Source of the DNA: JBAYVY01 sp041674345
GTDB taxonomy: Bacteria; Planctomycetota; Phycisphaerae; Phycisphaerales; Zrk34
DNA length: 5,183 nucleotides
Direction: 5' to 3'
NCBI GenBank assembly: GCA_041674345.1
Contig: JBAYVY010000267.1
Span: forward strand, 1-5,183
In this document: one piece after another, positions 1 through 5,119 of the stretch
Layout: every line of letters starts with the position of its first letter
Position numbering within the stretch: the stretch's first letter is position 1
Made by a program: the position numbers and the translations under genes
Notes under the pieces: model-generated
Seen by the model: only the letters and a program-made list of their open reading frames with translations
Told to the model about the DNA's origin: nothing
Databases searched by the model: none

Positions 1-56
1 ACGGCTGCGGGCTGCGCCCTTGCCTCCGCTGCGCCGGTCCCGGCGAACCACAACAC

Positions 57-96
57 GGGACACTTCTACTGAGTCCAAACAGGGGACATTTCTACT
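57..96. repeat. Two direct repeats of a 14-bp motif, 26 bp apart; possible insertion-sequence end remnant
   Basis: GGGACACTTCTACT at 57-70 recurs as GGGACATTTCTACT at 83-96, with one mismatch and a period of 26 bp. A weaker GACACTT occurs at 105-111. Spaced terminal repeats of this kind are known at the ends of some transposable elements, such as the IS21 family. No transposase is visible in the 56 bases to the left, so the element identity is inference. The repeats lie immediately upstream of the lipoprotein gene and could cover its -35 region. They could instead be a binding site for a regulator. Confidence 0.5.
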
Positions 97-126
97 TGAG
101 TTGCGACACTTGGCGCCTTGCACGGA

Positions 127-132
127 TACAAT
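127..132 (+). promoter_or_regulatory. Candidate -10 box (TACAAT) for the lipoprotein gene, leaderless arrangement
   Basis: TACAAT differs from the sigma-70 consensus TATAAT at one base and ends 6 nt before the ATG at 139. The usual spacing puts the transcription start at or next to the A of that ATG. No purine-rich Shine-Dalgarno is seen between the box and the ATG. No good -35 hexamer sits at 17 bp (104-109 reads CGACAC); TTGCGA at 101-106 is 20 bp away. The same layout precedes dapF, which adds some support. Confidence 0.4.
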
Positions 133-138
133 TGCACC

Positions 139-1581
139 ATGAAACACCCCCTTCGTCTGATCGTGCTTGTCATGCTGTCGCTGGTGCCGGTCGCCTGCGC
201 CCCGCCGGTGTACGACAACCCGGTGGCGGTGATGATGAACACGCATGAAAGCCCGCATCTGCGGCTGGCCGCCGCGGAACAGGCCGAACAAAAATTGCCC
301 GACGATGACAAGCGACTGGCCTCCCTTCGTTCGCTGACCTGGGAGCGCGGCCACCCCGCCGAGCTTCGCACCTTCGCCATCGACTCCCTGGTCCGACACA
401 ACGAAGCCGACGCCAAGAAATATCTCGCCAAGTCGATCGCGCTGGTGAACAACTGGGAGACGATCCAGCATCTGCTCGATGTCGCGGTGCGGCGTAAGTG
501 GGTCGATTTCACCCCCGCCATCGTCCGCTGCTATTCGCGCACCGCCTCGGCGTATCCCGACGACACCAAGAGGCCGGAGGCCGGGGCGTTGCTCGAGCTC
601 AACCCCGGCAGGACCATCGACGACATCGTGTTCGACGTGTTCGCCCACGATCCGCAGGCCGATGTCAACGAACGCGCCGCGGCATGGACGCTGATGAACC
701 GGCTGGTCGCCGACCCCGAAAAATTGCTGACCCTGCTGCGCAACGTGAAGGCGACGGACCCGCTGGTACTCGACCTTCAGGCCGCGGCGACCGATCTGCA
801 CGTCACCGCCGATTCCAAGGAAACCATCGCCTGGCTCCAATCCCTGCGAGCCGCCGATCATCAGCGATTCTGGGCGCAGGCCAAGCAAGCCGTCGCATCG
901 CTGACCGACGAACAGCGTCGCGGCCTGGAACTGCGTCACATCCCGCTGCTGGTCCATCTGCGTGCCGCGAATGACCCCGCCCTGTCGATGACCCGCGCCC
1001 AACTGCTCGGCAATGCCACCGGCCACATCGTCTCGCAAGACCACTTCAACAAAAGTGCCGGCTACGACGGCGGAAACCCCGACCGCAACCAAACCCTCGC
1101 CCACTGGCAATCGCGATTGTCATGGGGCGATCTGCTGGTCATGCACACCGTCATCCGCCTGATGAACGACCCGACCGCACGCGCCGTCATCTTCCAACAA
1201 GCCGACGCCGACGTGAAAGACACCGGCAGCGAATACGGCGGGCTGCTCGCATGGACCGACGCCAACCAACTCATCGTCAAACCCTACACCCCCATGCTCC
1301 GTAAACACAATCTGGTCTATTACTCCTCCGAACAGCTCACGCTCGACAGCTACTTCGCGCTGGCGCATTTTCATCTGCACGCCCAAAAATATGAAAACGC
1401 CCAGTGGGCCGGCCCCGGTCGCGGCGACTTCGAACGCATCGCCGACACCCAACGCTACAACGGCATCCTCTTCACCTGCATCGACCCCAACCGCATCAAC
1501 GTGGACTTCTACTGTCACGCCCCCGGAAGTGCCGCGAGTGCCGACGGAATCTGCGTCGATCTCGGAACGATCACGCGCTAG
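139..1581 (+). CDS. Predicted lipoprotein with helical N-terminal region and divergent JAB/MPN-like metalloprotease C-terminal domain
   Basis: I do not recognise a named family for the whole protein (480 residues from ATG 139). Residues 1-20 look like a lipoprotein signal: a K/R-bearing n-region, a hydrophobic stretch (LIVLVMLSLV) and VPVAC with Cys20. Proline at -3 makes the lipobox atypical. Residues 35-290 are alanine- and leucine-rich, probably all-helical, perhaps HEAT-like. From about 345, a helix leads into SEYGGLLAW with E365, then a strand-rich stretch, then HFHLHA with H412 and H414, then AGPGRGD with D430. Spacing and order match the JAMM pattern E...HxH...SxxD, except that Gly427 replaces the Ser and the HxH-to-Asp gap is about five residues longer. 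The end (NGILFTCIDP, INVDFY) fits the last JAB strands. If the domain is active it would be a zinc peptidase or isopeptidase anchored at a membrane; it could also be an inactive scaffold. A TTG at 118 would give 7 more residues, but ATG 139 places the signal peptide properly. An M48 protease gene follows 80 bp downstream, beyond a repeat pair. Confidence 0.8.
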   Translation: MKHPLRLIVLVMLSLVPVACAPPVYDNPVAVMMNTHESPHLRLAAAEQAEQKLPDDDKRLASLRSLTWERGHPAELRTFAIDSLVRHNEADAKKYLAKSIALVNNWETIQHLLDVAVRRKWVDFTPAIVRCYSRTASAYPDDTKRPEAGALLELNPGRTIDDIVFDVFAHDPQADVNERAAAWTLMNRLVADPEKLLTLLRNVKATDPLVLDLQAAATDLHVTADSKETIAWLQSLRAADHQRFWAQAKQAVASLTDEQRRGLELRHIPLLVHLRAANDPALSMTRAQLLGNATGHIVSQDHFNKSAGYDGGNPDRNQTLAHWQSRLSWGDLLVMHTVIRLMNDPTARAVIFQQADADVKDTGSEYGGLLAWTDANQLIVKPYTPMLRKHNLVYYSSEQLTLDSYFALAHFHLHAQKYENAQWAGPGRGDFERIADTQRYNGILFTCIDPNRINVDFYCHAPGSAASADGICVDLGTITR

Positions 1582-1584
1582 ACC

Positions 1585-1652
1585 GGCGTGCGGGCTTCAG
1601 CCCGCATGTTGTCTTGCGCCCGCCACACCATGCGGGCTGAAGCCCGCACGCC
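1585..1652. repeat. BIME-like pair of inverted palindromic repeats (perfect 24-bp arms)
   Basis: The arm at 1585-1608 is the exact reverse complement of 1629-1652, with a 20-nt spacer. Each arm is itself a hairpin: TGCGGGC, loop TTCA, GCCCGCA (1589-1606 in the first arm), extended outward by a G-T wobble and a C-G pair. This is the layout of two REP units facing each other. REP units of this type are known to be spread by RAYT (REP-associated tyrosine) transposases; no RAYT gene is in the window. The pair starts 3 nt after the lipoprotein stop and ends 9 nt before the next ATG. It could therefore stabilise the upstream mRNA 3' end or attenuate read-through. No U-tract follows, so a classic terminator is less likely. 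Confidence 0.85.
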
Positions 1653-1661
1653 GCAATACTC

Positions 1662-3098
1662 ATGCAAATCGACGTTCTGCTTCTGTTCCTCGGTCTGCTG
1701 CTCCATGAGCAGGCGGGCGTCCCGCGCCCGCCGCTGTTCGATTCCGGGGGCGCGATGCTCATTGTCTCGCTCGTTCCCTACCTGTTGCCGATCATGGCCA
1801 TCGCGTTGCACTGTCGCCGCGTCCGCCGCCTCATGCTTCATCAGCCGCAGCGGGTGCCCCGCGCGCTGGTCCGCCTGCAACAAGCCATGACGCTCTGGCG
1901 ATGGTTCGCCGTCGGCATCTTTCTCGCTTCCATCTTCGGCTTCGGTTGGATGACGTACCTCGAACAACGCCTCGGTTTCAAGTTCCTTGTTCCCGATCTG
2001 CTCGCCCTCGCCCCCCCGCTGCTGATCGGCGTTTTCAGTTGGTGGGCCTACTATCCGATCCACCGTAAATTGCAGGAGGCCTCGCTCATCCGCCAGCTCG
2101 ACGAAGGCCGGCCCGTCTATCCGCCGCAACCCCGCAACGCCTTCGTCATCTCGCAAATCCGCCACCAAATGCTGCTGATTCTGTTGCCGATGCTGTTCAT
2201 CCTCACCTGGGTGCAGCTCGTTCATCACGCCGCGACGCGATGGCCCTTCATCGCCGCCTACGAAGCGGCGTGTACCGCGATCGGCGGCATCGTAGTCTTC
2301 CTCGCCTCGCCGTTCATCCTCCGAGCCATCTGGGATGTCATCCCCATGCCGCCCGGCGAACTGCGAACCCGCCTGCTCGATCTCTGCGAATCCCACCGCG
2401 TCAAAATCCGTCAACTGCTGCTGTGGCGCACGCACACCGGCATGGTCAACGGGGCTGTCATGGGCGTCGTCGCCCCCCTCCGCATGATTCTGCTCACCGA
2501 CGGCCTGATCGCCCAACTGCCCCAACCCCAGGTCGAAGCCGTCATGGCGCACGAACTGGGCCACGTCCGCCGACACCATCTGCCCCTGCTCGCCGTCGCC
2601 GCGCTGGGCACGATCGGCGCGATGTTGTCATTGCTCGACCTGCTGATGCGGCTGATCGAAAAAATCGCCGCGCAACCCGGCTGGCGCGAGGCGGCCCAAA
2701 CCGCCGGCCTCCAGTCCGATTCCATCACGCAAAGCGTCGTCGGCGCGGCTCTGATCGCCGCGACGTTCATCGCCTGGCTCATCCTGTTCGGCTGGATCAG
2801 CCGGCGATTCGAGCGACAGGCCGATACCTTCGCCGTGCAGCATTTTTGCGCCGATGTCATCACCCCCGATGCCGCCCAGACGATGGCCGACGCGCTGCGC
2901 AATGTCTGCGTGTTGAATCACGCCTCCACCACGCGCCCCAGTTGGCGTCACGGCAGCATCGAATGGCGCATCGCCTATCTGCATTCGCTGGTCGGACGCC
3001 GCGCCGACGACTGCCCCATCGACAAACTCATGCGACGCATCAATCTCATTTGCCTCGTATTGCTGATCGTCTCGCTGGCGAGCGGCGCGGCGGTCTGA
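1662..3098 (+). CDS. M48 family integral-membrane zinc metalloprotease (Ste24/HtpX-like)
   Basis: The 478-residue protein carries the M48 signature HELGH at 297-301 in the context VEAVMAHELGHVRRHH, where His297 and His301 bind zinc and Glu298 is the catalytic base. The third ligand is expected at Glu384 in RRFERQADTFA, the family's usual E..AD motif. Ahead of the catalytic domain lie several hydrophobic segments, roughly 32-50, 81-98, 111-130, 169-187 and 201-220. Two more sit inside it, about 307-330 and 359-379, and one is at the C-terminus, 459-473. Such enzymes degrade or clip membrane proteins (HtpX) or process prenylated peptides (Ste24); the substrate here is unknown. The protein is longer than HtpX (about 290 residues) and closer in size to Ste24. 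ATG 1662 lies 9 nt after a palindromic repeat and has no clear Shine-Dalgarno. ATG 1755 (residue 32), preceded by GGGGG, is a credible alternative start that still keeps the first membrane helix. Confidence 0.93.
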   Translation: MQIDVLLLFLGLLLHEQAGVPRPPLFDSGGAMLIVSLVPYLLPIMAIALHCRRVRRLMLHQPQRVPRALVRLQQAMTLWRWFAVGIFLASIFGFGWMTYLEQRLGFKFLVPDLLALAPPLLIGVFSWWAYYPIHRKLQEASLIRQLDEGRPVYPPQPRNAFVISQIRHQMLLILLPMLFILTWVQLVHHAATRWPFIAAYEAACTAIGGIVVFLASPFILRAIWDVIPMPPGELRTRLLDLCESHRVKIRQLLLWRTHTGMVNGAVMGVVAPLRMILLTDGLIAQLPQPQVEAVMAHELGHVRRHHLPLLAVAALGTIGAMLSLLDLLMRLIEKIAAQPGWREAAQTAGLQSDSITQSVVGAALIAATFIAWLILFGWISRRFERQADTFAVQHFCADVITPDAAQTMADALRNVCVLNHASTTRPSWRHGSIEWRIAYLHSLVGRRADDCPIDKLMRRINLICLVLLIVSLASGAAV

Positions 3099-3108
3099 CG
3101 AACGGCTT

Positions 3109-3192
3109 ATTCGGCCCGCCCGCTTCAGCGGGCGGGAAGTGGAAAAACGTTCGATCCGCGACTCCCCGCCTGCTAAAGCAGGCGGGCCGAAT
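3109..3192. repeat. BIME-like pair of inverted palindromic repeats, second type, with compensatory change
   Basis: The 28-nt arms at 3109-3136 and 3165-3192 are inverted copies with three mismatches, separated by 28 nt. The first arm folds as CCCGCCCGC, loop TTCA, GCGGGCGGG (3115-3136). The second folds as CCCGCCTGC, loop TAAA, GCAGGCGGG (3165-3186). Read in one orientation, two of the three differences are a matched C-G to T-A swap within one stem pair, and the third is in the loop, so both hairpins keep all nine pairs. The outer ATTCGG and CCGAAT can also pair with each other. The sequence differs from the repeat at 1585-1652, but the architecture and the TTCA loop are the same. It starts 10 nt after the M48 stop and ends 17 nt before the dapF -10 box, so it occupies the -35 position. 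Confidence 0.85.
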
Positions 3193-3209
3193 GTGCATTC
3201 CGAAATCTC

Positions 3210-3215
3210 TATAAT
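3210..3215 (+). promoter_or_regulatory. Consensus -10 box (TATAAT) of dapF, leaderless arrangement
   Basis: A perfect TATAAT ends 8 nt before the dapF ATG at 3224. Transcription would start around 3222-3224, leaving a leader of zero to two nucleotides. No Shine-Dalgarno is present upstream of the ATG (GGTTTCCC lies between). The -35 position at 17 bp spacing (3187-3192) reads CCGAAT, a poor hexamer that is the outer end of the palindromic repeat. The promoter call rests on the -10 match in GC-rich surroundings and on the confident dapF start. Confidence 0.55.
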
Positions 3216-3223
3216 GGTTTCCC

Positions 3224-4105
3224 ATGAACTTCACCAAAATGCACGGCATCGGCAACGACTACATCTACGTCAACGGCTTTGTCGAGCGCGTTGACAACCC
3301 CGCTGCGCTCGCCGTCCCAATCTCCGACCGGCACTTCGGCGTTGGCGGCGACGGCCTGATCCTGATCCTCCCGCCGACCGACGGCACGCAGGCCGATGTC
3401 CGCATGCGCATGTTCAACGCCGATGGCTCCGAATCCGAAATGTGCGGCAACGGCGTCCGCTGCGTCGCCAAATACACCATCGACCACGGTCTGTCCCGCG
3501 CCAAACCACTCCGCGTCCAGACCGGCCACGGCGTCCTGTCCATCGACTATCAACTTGATGCACGCGGCAAGGTCGCCTCCGCCACCGTCAACATGGGGCC
3601 GCCCATTCTTGAACCGGCCCAAATCCCCGTCACCCTCAACGTCCCCCGCATCATCGACCACGACACCACCGGCCTGTTCCACTGGCACACCCACGACTGG
3701 CTCGCCGGGGGGACCGGACTCGATCAGCGAATGACTTGCGTTTCGATGGGCAATCCGCATCTGGTGTTCTTCTGCGCCGATGTCGCCAAAGTCCCGCTCG
3801 AATCGGTCGGCCCGCTCCTCGAACGACACCCGCTGTTCCCCCGGCGCATCAACGTCCACTTCGTCCAACCGCACAGCCGCAACGAACTCACCATGCGAAC
3901 CTGGGAACGCGGCTCCGGCATCACACTCGCCTGCGGCACAGGCGCATCCGCCGTCTGTGTCGCCGGCGTCCTGACAAATCGCAGTGATGGAAACGTCCTC
4001 ATCCACCTTCCGGGCGGCGACCTGACTCTCGAATGGCGCGAATCCGACAACAATGTCTATATGACCGGCCCGGCAACGGAAGTGTTCACCGGGTCGTGGC
4101 ATTGA
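3224..4105 (+). CDS. dapF: Diaminopimelate epimerase (EC 5.1.1.7)
   Basis: DapF interconverts LL- and meso-2,6-diaminopimelate in the cytoplasm, the penultimate step of lysine synthesis and the source of meso-DAP for peptidoglycan. The 293-residue protein begins with the family N-terminus MNFTKMHGIGNDYIYV, which fixes the start. The first catalytic cysteine is Cys74 in NADGSESEMCGNGVRC; the second is Cys237 in WERGSGITLACGTGASA. SMGNPH (174-179) and RTWERG (225-230) hold substrate-binding Asn, His and Glu/Arg residues of the family. Both halves of the pseudo-symmetric fold are present, so it should be active. It is somewhat longer than the usual 270-280 residues; the extra length is around 141-168, between the IP strand and SMGNPH, and includes a histidine-rich HWHTHDW. 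It has its own TATAAT and probably a leaderless mRNA. It is flanked by a palindromic repeat pair and a hairpin, so it looks like a single-gene unit. Confidence 0.97.
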   Translation: MNFTKMHGIGNDYIYVNGFVERVDNPAALAVPISDRHFGVGGDGLILILPPTDGTQADVRMRMFNADGSESEMCGNGVRCVAKYTIDHGLSRAKPLRVQTGHGVLSIDYQLDARGKVASATVNMGPPILEPAQIPVTLNVPRIIDHDTTGLFHWHTHDWLAGGTGLDQRMTCVSMGNPHLVFFCADVAKVPLESVGPLLERHPLFPRRINVHFVQPHSRNELTMRTWERGSGITLACGTGASAVCVAGVLTNRSDGNVLIHLPGGDLTLEWRESDNNVYMTGPATEVFTGSWH

Positions 4106-4118
4106 CCCCGTATCCCGC

Positions 4119-4138
4119 CCCCGGATATTCATCCGGGG
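4119..4138. terminator. Hairpin in the convergent intergenic gap, possible bidirectional terminator
   Basis: CCCCGGAT (4119-4126) pairs perfectly with ATCCGGGG (4131-4138) around a 4-nt loop, ATTC. It lies 13 nt after the dapF stop and 24 nt beyond the stop of the opposing gene, where a shared terminator is expected. Neither side has a T-tract, so intrinsic termination is uncertain; a role as an mRNA 3'-end stabiliser is equally possible. Confidence 0.5.
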
Positions 4139-4142
4139 CTGT

Positions 4143-4163
4143 GAACCCCGAACCCCGAACCCC
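4143..4163. repeat. Three tandem copies of the heptamer GAACCCC
   Basis: GAACCCC is repeated exactly three times, at 4143-4149, 4150-4156 and 4157-4163, in the short convergent gap. The last base is part of the stop codon of the - strand gene (4163-4165). It is probably a slippage-derived microsatellite; no function can be read from it. Confidence 0.8.
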
Positions 4164-4666
4164 TACCGCCGCCCCGCCTTTTCCTGCTGCCGCAGCGCCA
4201 GAATCAACTCGATCTTGCCGATGTGTTCCTCCAGCGCCGCCGCGATTTCGCCGGGGGCTTTGCCCTGATCCGACAGGCGTGTCACCTTGCGCGTCAACTC
4301 ATCGGTCTCCGGTGAATCGCCCGATGTTTCAACTTCCGGAGGCGGGGGCGCGGAACGACCGGTCATTTGTTCCAACTGTTTGATCCGTTGATCCGCTTCG
4401 CGCAGCAATTTTTCGATCTTGATCGCCCGCGAGTCCAGTTGCGAACCGAATCGCCTTGTCAGGTCTTCCAGTTCCACCATCATCGAGCGCAGATCGTCCT
4501 TCATTCCCGCCGTCTGTTTGATGCGTTCAATCTTCTCATGCGGCGTCAGCGATTCATCCGCCTGCGCCCTCCGCCGGCGCTTGCCGAATCGCTTGCGCAT
4601 ATTGACCACCAACACCAGCGTAATCAGCACCACCCCCGCGATCATCATCATGTCGGAGCTACTCAT
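4163..4666 (-). CDS. Small single-pass membrane protein with coiled coil and C-terminal HTH-like segment, function unknown
   Basis: I do not recognise a named gene. The 167-residue protein starts MSSSDMMMIAGVVLITLVLVV, with one membrane helix at about 7-22. A very basic stretch follows (RKRFGKRRRR, 24-33), so the bulk should be cytoplasmic. Residues 41-101 are charged and heptad-like, likely a coiled coil. A proline-rich linker (about 106-110) leads to a C-terminal segment at 122-160 (TRLSDQGKAPGEIAAALEE then KIELILALRQ). That segment resembles the small helical motif, LxxxGxxxxEIAxxL followed by (E)xELIL, that ends several Firmicutes membrane-anchored proteins such as SwrB/DUF6115. The resemblance is from memory and the assignment is tentative. 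The gene overlaps the LarC-domain gene by 8 bp and has a GAAAGGG Shine-Dalgarno 7 nt before its ATG, indicating a two-gene operon with coupled translation. Its job is not revealed by that partner. Confidence 0.8.
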   Translation of the reverse strand: MSSSDMMMIAGVVLITLVLVVNMRKRFGKRRRRAQADESLTPHEKIERIKQTAGMKDDLRSMMVELEDLTRRFGSQLDSRAIKIEKLLREADQRIKQLEQMTGRSAPPPPEVETSGDSPETDELTRKVTRLSDQGKAPGEIAAALEEHIGKIELILALRQQEKAGRR

Positions 4667-5108
4667 CGCCGGTCCCTTTCAGCGCGGCGTCGATCACCGT
4701 CCGCGCCGGCACGCCATGTTTCGCCGCCGCTTTCGCCGCGTCGTCAAACTCGACCTTGCACACCACTTCGCGCCCGTCCAGCGAACCGATCTTCACACGC
4801 ACCGGGCCGAACGGCGTCGTCACCGTTTCATGTCGCCGATCCAGCACGACACGATTCCACCCCCGGAAGCGAACACCGAATGTACCCGTCAGTTCGATCA
4901 TCAACCGCGCCATCACATCGCGCTGATCGACGCCGATCAGCACGCTTAGTTGCACGCCCGGTCGCTGCTTTTTCATCATGATCGGCGTGGTCCAGCAATC
5001 CAGCGCGCCGGCCGCCAGCAGTGCTTCGACCGCGTGGCCGATCACTTCGCCGGTGGCGTCGTCGAGGTTGGCGACGATCTCGATGACTTGTGTGGGGCTG
5101 TTGTCCAT
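4659..5108 (-). CDS. larC: LarC C-terminal domain (LarC2-type) nickel-insertion protein
   Basis: LarC inserts nickel into the pyridinium bisthiocarboxylate mononucleotide to make the nickel-pincer nucleotide, cofactor of lactate racemase LarA and relatives, in a CTP-dependent reaction. The 149 residues match the C-terminal half of LarC (formerly DUF111). They include VANLDDATGE at 12-21 (family: NIDDxxxE), AGALDCWTTPIMMKKQRPG at 33-51 (family: ALDvxxTPixMKKxRPG), GVRFRGW at 78-84, TPFGPVRVKI at 98-107 and CKVEFDDAAKAAAKHGVP at 117-134. The LarC1 half, normally about 250 residues upstream, is absent from this frame: an in-frame TGA lies at 5151-5153 and the window ends at 5183. LarC1 may be a separate upstream gene, may be joined by frameshifting as in Lactobacillus plantarum, or may be missing. 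ATG 5108 is the only usual start codon after that TGA; no strong Shine-Dalgarno precedes it. It overlaps the downstream membrane-protein gene by 8 bp. Confidence 0.88.
   Translation of the reverse strand: MDNSPTQVIEIVANLDDATGEVIGHAVEALLAAGALDCWTTPIMMKKQRPGVQLSVLIGVDQRDVMARLMIELTGTFGVRFRGWNRVVLDRRHETVTTPFGPVRVKIGSLDGREVVCKVEFDDAAKAAAKHGVPARTVIDAALKGTGDE
4674..4680 (-). promoter_or_regulatory. Ribosome binding site of the coiled-coil membrane protein gene
   Basis: GAAAGGG on the - strand lies 7 nt upstream of the ATG at 4666, inside the end of the upstream LarC-domain gene. It is the clearest Shine-Dalgarno in the window and supports this start over the nearby internal methionines at residues 6-8. 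Confidence 0.6.
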
Positions 5109-5119
5109 GATGTTGCCGA

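Noticed and set aside
1..72. 24 codons open in frame 1 at the left edge, ending in TGA at 70-72
   Set aside because: It could be the tail of an upstream gene, but it is short, alanine-rich, without a recognisable motif, and ends inside the direct repeat, so I do not call a CDS.
1578..2579. Long open frame of 333 codons on the - strand opposite the M48 gene
   Set aside because: It is antisense to the clearly conserved M48 gene. Its translation is highly charged and low-complexity with no recognisable motif, as expected for a mirror frame in GC-rich DNA.
1585..3192. Palindromic repeats considered as a CRISPR array or riboswitch
   Set aside because: There are only two units per locus in inverted orientation, with no regular spacers, no cas genes and no ligand-binding consensus; REP/BIME-type repeats fit better.
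2240..3214. Open frame of 324 codons on the + strand overlapping the M48 catalytic region
   Set aside because: The translation is almost entirely Arg, Pro, Ala and His, typical of an out-of-frame reading of GC-rich codons, and the correct frame holds HELGH.
3209..4132. Open frame of 307 codons on the - strand opposite dapF
   Set aside because: dapF is certain on the + strand. The antisense translation is rich in D, G, A and V with no family motif and arises from codon bias.
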